Positions 60,372 through 64,000 of a stretch of 64,000 bases of DNA are shown here, one piece after another. Within the stretch, counting starts at the first letter, position 1; the number at the start of each line of letters is the position of its first letter. A program made the translations under genes and the position numbers. The notes below the pieces were generated by a model, which saw nothing but the letters and a program-made list of their open reading frames with translations, did no database searches and was not told the DNA's origin. The DNA comes from Parvibium lacunae (GTDB taxonomy: Bacteria; Pseudomonadota; Gammaproteobacteria; Burkholderiales; Burkholderiaceae_D): positions 248,001-312,000 of the forward strand of contig NZ_QPGB01000001.1 of the NCBI RefSeq assembly GCF_003335215.1, in the 5' to 3' direction.

Positions 60372-63131
60372 ATGTCGCGGCTATCGCTCAAAAAAATTCC
60401 TCTAAGTACTTGGGCTGCCATTTGTAGTCTGATCTTTGTGGCGTTGGTGATTAGCGCGATTGGCTACGACATCAAACGCAATCGCGACGACTTTCAAAAA
60501 GATCGAATCAAGCAGGCGACTGCGTATACACGGGTGTTTGAAGAGCAGCTAAACGCCATGTTAAAGCGCAAGGAACAGCTGTTGCGTTTTCTGGTGGCGC
60601 AGTCACAGGCCTATCGCCAACAGGCGGCACTGGAAAGTTCAAACCCAGCCTATGCCACTTGGCTAAAAGGCTTGATGAATGAAGGTTTACGCACCGGTCC
60701 CCATTTGCGTTCGCTGGCGTTTGTCACCAAAGAAGGATTGGTGTTGGCGTCAACCAGTGAGCGTAGTCAAGGCAAGCAGCTCAAGCCAGATCAACTGAGT
60801 GCGTTAATCCGTACGCCCGCTAGTCCCGTCGATCAGTACGATGCCTTACGAATTGAGTATGCGTGGGCGGGCCGTGATCTTGTCGATGGCATGCCCATTC
60901 TAGAGCCGATTCGTTCGCCCCGGCTACCGACCTTTCTGCCCCTGGTGCTAGAAGACCCACAGGGTTACTGGATTGCTTTGCTGAATCTGGATGCGGTTGC
61001 CAATTATCAGCAACAGATCTTAGATGACCCTAATTCATACACCGAGTTGTGGCGGATTAATCAACATTGGTTATTTAGCGCTCAAGTGAATCGGCAAGCA
61101 CAGCGACCACCGCAAGCGTTTCTGGCACATCATGAAAAAATTTTCAAAACACTCCTGCCAAAAGAGCACGGTGTATTTGTCTTGCCTGAATCAGGAGATG
61201 TGGTTGCCTATCGCCTCTTAAAGAATTTTCCTTTGATGGTGATTACACAACTCGATTGGCAATCAGCACACCACGAGTTAGAAAGCCGTGAAACATTTAC
61301 CTTGTTTGCAGGGGCACTGGTGTGTTTCTTTTTACTGCTGGTCGGCGGCCTGATCGTTCGTGCCCAGCGCCGGCAGGAGCGTCAACGCGACATCATGCGG
61401 AAAACCTATCGGCGCTTGCAGGATCGCGAAGCACGGCTAAATACCGTGTTGGAAACCGTGCCCGATGCGATTTTGATTCTGAATGATTGCGGTGAAATCA
61501 TTCAGGCTAACTCAGCCTCGACCGCTATGCTCGAAGGACAGACAGGGATGACGCCAGTCGGGCATACGATGAATGAATACATCGCTGAGTGGACAGAATA
61601 TTGGCACCTGCATGGCAAGTCTCGTTTTGTGAATAGCCAGCCACGCGACTTAAATAAAGACGAAAGTTTTTGGGATACTTGGCAAAACCCGCTGATTGCT
61701 GTGCTGGGTCAGCCTTCAACTTTGCTTGCTCAAGCCAAGAAAACCCAGCTTATTGTTTCCCGGCGAGATGGCAGTTCGTTACCGGTCGAAATCAGAATCA
61801 GTGACTTTGCAGACAGCCATGCCCAGTTTGGGCAGGTCACTTATTTAATTATGCTGCGCGATATTAGCCGCCAGCAAGCCGATGAAGAAAAACTGAAAAG
61901 CATCAGTGGCCGCCTTGCACGGGCCTTGAGTGGCGCGAATGATGGTCTGTGGGAAACTAACCTGGATACTGGCGAAGTCTATTACTCACCCCGCTATTTG
62001 CAATTGCTGGGCATGGAGGGACACAGCTTACCCACTGACCGCAAAGATTTTTTAGCTGAAGTGGTGTGTCCTGACGATGTGGTAGATTATGAACGCAATA
62101 TTCAGGAACACTTTGTGCAGCGTGGACGAGGTCGTTTTGATGTTCGTTACCGTCATGCCAATGGCGAATACCGGTGGTTTCGTGTGCGTGGTCAAACGAC
62201 CTTTGATCCCAATACCGGCCAGCGTTTGATGTCGGGGGTGATTACCGATATCCATGCACAAAAAATTGCGGAACAGGAGTTAGCAGCACATCGCGACCGC
62301 TTGGCGGAGCTGGTTGAAGCGAAAACCTTGGAATTACAAGCAACGGCGAATAAAGCCGATGCAGCGAACCGCGCTAAATCTGAATTTTTAGCCAATATGT
62401 CGCATGAGTTACGAACCCCGATGCACGCTATTTTGTCGTTCGCGAAATTGGGCGCAGAAAAAGTGACGCAGATTGAGCCGGCCAAGCTAGCGCATTACTT
62501 CAATAACATTCATACGAGCGGCAGCCGTTTATTACGCTTGCTGAATGATTTGCTTGATCTTTCCAAGCTTGAGGCCGGAAAAATGGAGATGCATAAAACC
62601 AATACCGATCTCTCTGAGCTGATTCAGGAAGTGCTGCAAGAGCTTTCAGCATTAATCCAAGCCAAACATTTAACGATTTCTTTTACCCCGATTCCGGCCG
62701 CGCTGTACGCTGATGCCGCCCGAATTATGCAAGTGATTCGTAATCTGCTTTCAAACGCCATCAAATTCACGCCCGAAGCGGGGACTATCTATATCACCGT
62801 GACCGGCAGCATGCAGTCTGCCCAGCCGGTTCAGGTCAGAACCACCTTGAATGACACCCAGACACAAACCTTGCCTGCAATGCAGCGGATCTGGGAAATG
62901 ACGGTTCAAGACACCGGTGGGGGTATTCCAGCAGCAGAAATGGAAAGTATTTTTGATAAGTTTGTGCAGTCGAGTAAAACCAAGTCTGGCGCTGGCGCTG
63001 GCGGAACGGGGCTGGGCTTACCGATTTGCCGCGAAATTGTGCAGGCGCATGGTGGCATCATTTATGCCGAGTCGCGCCCACAGGTCGCCACTGGGGCTTG
63101 CTTCGTGGTGCGCTTACCGCTCGCCCTTTAA
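60372..63131 (+). CDS. PAS-domain sensor histidine kinase with periplasmic sensor
   Basis: 919 residues. TM1 is about 13-33 and TM2 about 313-335, bracketing a 280-residue periplasmic dCache-like region. Two PAS domains follow (about 352-500 and 510-640; the second ends in the PAC stretch HANGEYRWFRVRGQ), then HisKA with His678 (NMSHELRTPMHAIL), and HATPase (VIRNLLSNAIKFTPEAG, GAGGTGLGLPICREIV). No receiver domain or response regulator gene is adjacent, so its target is unknown. It is tightly linked to the solute-binding protein just upstream. Confidence 0.92.
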   Translation: MSRLSLKKIPLSTWAAICSLIFVALVISAIGYDIKRNRDDFQKDRIKQATAYTRVFEEQLNAMLKRKEQLLRFLVAQSQAYRQQAALESSNPAYATWLKGLMNEGLRTGPHLRSLAFVTKEGLVLASTSERSQGKQLKPDQLSALIRTPASPVDQYDALRIEYAWAGRDLVDGMPILEPIRSPRLPTFLPLVLEDPQGYWIALLNLDAVANYQQQILDDPNSYTELWRINQHWLFSAQVNRQAQRPPQAFLAHHEKIFKTLLPKEHGVFVLPESGDVVAYRLLKNFPLMVITQLDWQSAHHELESRETFTLFAGALVCFFLLLVGGLIVRAQRRQERQRDIMRKTYRRLQDREARLNTVLETVPDAILILNDCGEIIQANSASTAMLEGQTGMTPVGHTMNEYIAEWTEYWHLHGKSRFVNSQPRDLNKDESFWDTWQNPLIAVLGQPSTLLAQAKKTQLIVSRRDGSSLPVEIRISDFADSHAQFGQVTYLIMLRDISRQQADEEKLKSISGRLARALSGANDGLWETNLDTGEVYYSPRYLQLLGMEGHSLPTDRKDFLAEVVCPDDVVDYERNIQEHFVQRGRGRFDVRYRHANGEYRWFRVRGQTTFDPNTGQRLMSGVITDIHAQKIAEQELAAHRDRLAELVEAKTLELQATANKADAANRAKSEFLANMSHELRTPMHAILSFAKLGAEKVTQIEPAKLAHYFNNIHTSGSRLLRLLNDLLDLSKLEAGKMEMHKTNTDLSELIQEVLQELSALIQAKHLTISFTPIPAALYADAARIMQVIRNLLSNAIKFTPEAGTIYITVTGSMQSAQPVQVRTTLNDTQTQTLPAMQRIWEMTVQDTGGGIPAAEMESIFDKFVQSSKTKSGAGAGGTGLGLPICREIVQAHGGIIYAESRPQVATGACFVVRLPLAL

Positions 63132-63232
63132 TCAGTATGGTGTTCCTCGTTTTGCCTTGTGCGCCCGCTAGCGCCATAAACTCAGCATGGCTACTTTGAC
63201 ACAGCCCATTTGACCTAGCGCAAATCTAGGTG

Positions 63233-63260
63233 CTTGAAAGTGACGTGGTGATCCCTATAT
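63233..63260 (+). promoter_or_regulatory. Sigma-32-type heat-shock promoter of clpB
   Basis: CTTGAAA (63233-63239) and CCCTATAT (63253-63260) with a 13-base gap match the heat-shock consensus CTTGAA and CCCCATNT. The clpB ATG lies 29 bases downstream, after AGGAG (63278-63282). Confidence 0.75.
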
Positions 63261-63288
63261 CTATAGCATTAGATTATGAGGAGTCATC

Positions 63289-64000
63289 ATGCGAATCGAC
63301 AAACTAACGACGAAATTTCAAGAAGCGATTGCCGATGGCCAAAGCTTGGCCGTGGGCAATGACAATCAATATATCGAACCCGTTCACCTATTGCTGGCCT
63401 TGCTCAAGCAGGAAGATGGCGCGGCGCGCTCGCTCCTGGCGCGGGCCGGGGCCAATGTGCAAAAACTCAGTGGCGAGCTGGAAGCGGCCATTCGGCGCCT
63501 GCCGCAGGTGAGTGGCACTGATGGTCAAGTGCAAATTGGCCGTGACTTGTTGGGTTTATTGAATCAGGCGGATAAAGAAGCCCAAAAGCGTGGCGATCAA
63601 TTTATTGCCAGCGAGATGTTTTTGCTCGCGGTGGCGGATGATAAGGGCACGGCGGGACAGCTCGCACGCGAATGCGGCCTCACCCGCAAGGCGCTGGACA
63701 CAGCGGTGCAAGCCGTACGTGGTAACCAAAGCGTGAACTCGCAAGAAGGCGAGGGCAATCGCGAGGCCCTGAAAAAATATTGTATTGATCTGACCGACCG
63801 CGCTCGTCAGGGCAAGCTTGACCCGGTGATTGGGCGCGATGATGAAATCCGCCGTGCAATCCAAATTCTGCAACGCCGCAGTAAAAACAATCCCGTGTTG
63901 ATTGGCGAGCCCGGCGTGGGTAAGACCGCGATTGTGGAAGGCCTGGCGCAACGGATTGTGAATGGCGAAGTCCCCGAGAGTTTGAAAAACAAACGTATCT
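63289..64000 (+). CDS. clpB: ClpB disaggregase (N-terminal part)
   Basis: The first 237 residues are in the window; the gene runs off the end. The Clp N-terminal domain ([45 protein letters not shown]) is followed by the linker and AAA-1 with Walker A GEPGVGKT near residue 206 after [23 protein letters not shown]. ClpB resolves protein aggregates with DnaK and ATP. The heat-shock promoter upstream fits. Start ATG 63289 has AGGAG seven bases before it. Confidence 0.95.
   Translation, partial: MRIDKLTTKFQEAIADGQSLAVGNDNQYIEPVHLLLALLKQEDGAARSLLARAGANVQKLSGELEAAIRRLPQVSGTDGQVQIGRDLLGLLNQADKEAQKRGDQFIASEMFLLAVADDKGTAGQLARECGLTRKALDTAVQAVRGNQSVNSQEGEGNREALKKYCIDLTDRARQGKLDPVIGRDDEIRRAIQILQRRSKNNPVLIGEPGVGKTAIVEGLAQRIVNGEVPESLKNKRI

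Noticed and set aside
1-64000. CRISPR array, rRNA or tRNA genes
   Set aside because: No regularly spaced direct repeats and no cloverleaf or rRNA sequence were seen on either strand.

Overview
The window looks like a chromosome segment of a facultatively anaerobic, denitrifying or nitrate-respiring betaproteobacterium. It may be Neisseriales-like, but the genus cannot be named from the sequence. Reasons are the narK1K2GHJI layout with NarXL, an FNR-type regulator, class III ribonucleotide reductase, a complete arn (L-Ara4N lipid A) gene set with ArnA split in two, and a tripartite RND pump.

Layout. 1-7 kb: the end of a PiT phosphate transporter, a secreted FecR-domain protein, and a 1730-residue lipoprotein that joins a copper-radical (galactose-oxidase-like) module, beta-propeller, di-haem cytochrome and two lectin-like modules. 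7-13 kb: an RND efflux operon (outer membrane factor, adaptor, pump). 13-15.4 kb (minus): phoH-like ATPase and a BCP-type peroxiredoxin. 15.4-29.4 kb (minus): the arn genes, in transcription order Mth938-like, arnT, arnE, then about 6.3 kb of accessory DNA, then arnB, arnC, arnA (formyltransferase), arnA (decarboxylase), arnD. The accessory insert (20.6-26.8 kb) holds small unknown genes, an orphan Phd-type antitoxin, DUF2442, and an array of minus-strand genes separated by attC-like sites. It also carries degenerate second copies of the arnB 5' end, the arnE 3' end and the antitoxin. No integrase or transposase is seen.

29.5-34.1 kb (plus): alaA-like aminotransferase, GNAT, homoserine dehydrogenase and threonine synthase. 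34-53 kb (minus): a nitrate respiration island: DGC zinc protein, narL, narX, carbonic anhydrase, moaA, an ODP-type di-iron/MBL protein, a small soluble chemoreceptor-tip-like protein, narI, narJ, narH, narG, narK2, narK1, nnrS, fnr-like and a RIC-type repair protein. 53-56 kb: nrdG and nrdD, with the glycyl-radical segment of NrdD on its own 84-residue gene. 56.3-59.4 kb (plus): mobB, moeA, moaD, moaE (molybdenum cofactor for NarG) and crcB. 59.5-63.1 kb: a solute-binding protein next to a PAS histidine kinase. 63.2 kb to the end: the start of clpB behind a sigma-32-like promoter.

The anaerobic genes form one functional set: NarXL and the FNR-like protein sense nitrate and oxygen, NarK moves nitrate and nitrite, NarGHI reduces nitrate, Moa/Moe/Mob make its cofactor, NnrS and RIC deal with nitrosative stress, and NrdDG makes deoxynucleotides without oxygen. 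An 18-base palindrome of the form CTAGT-N8-ACTAG recurs upstream of moaA, narG and narK1, with a related one between nrdD and mobB. The strongest leads for new biology are the ODP plus chemoreceptor-tip pair in the nar operon, this palindrome, the copper-radical oxidase/di-haem fusion, the split NrdD and the integron-like array inside the arn operon.
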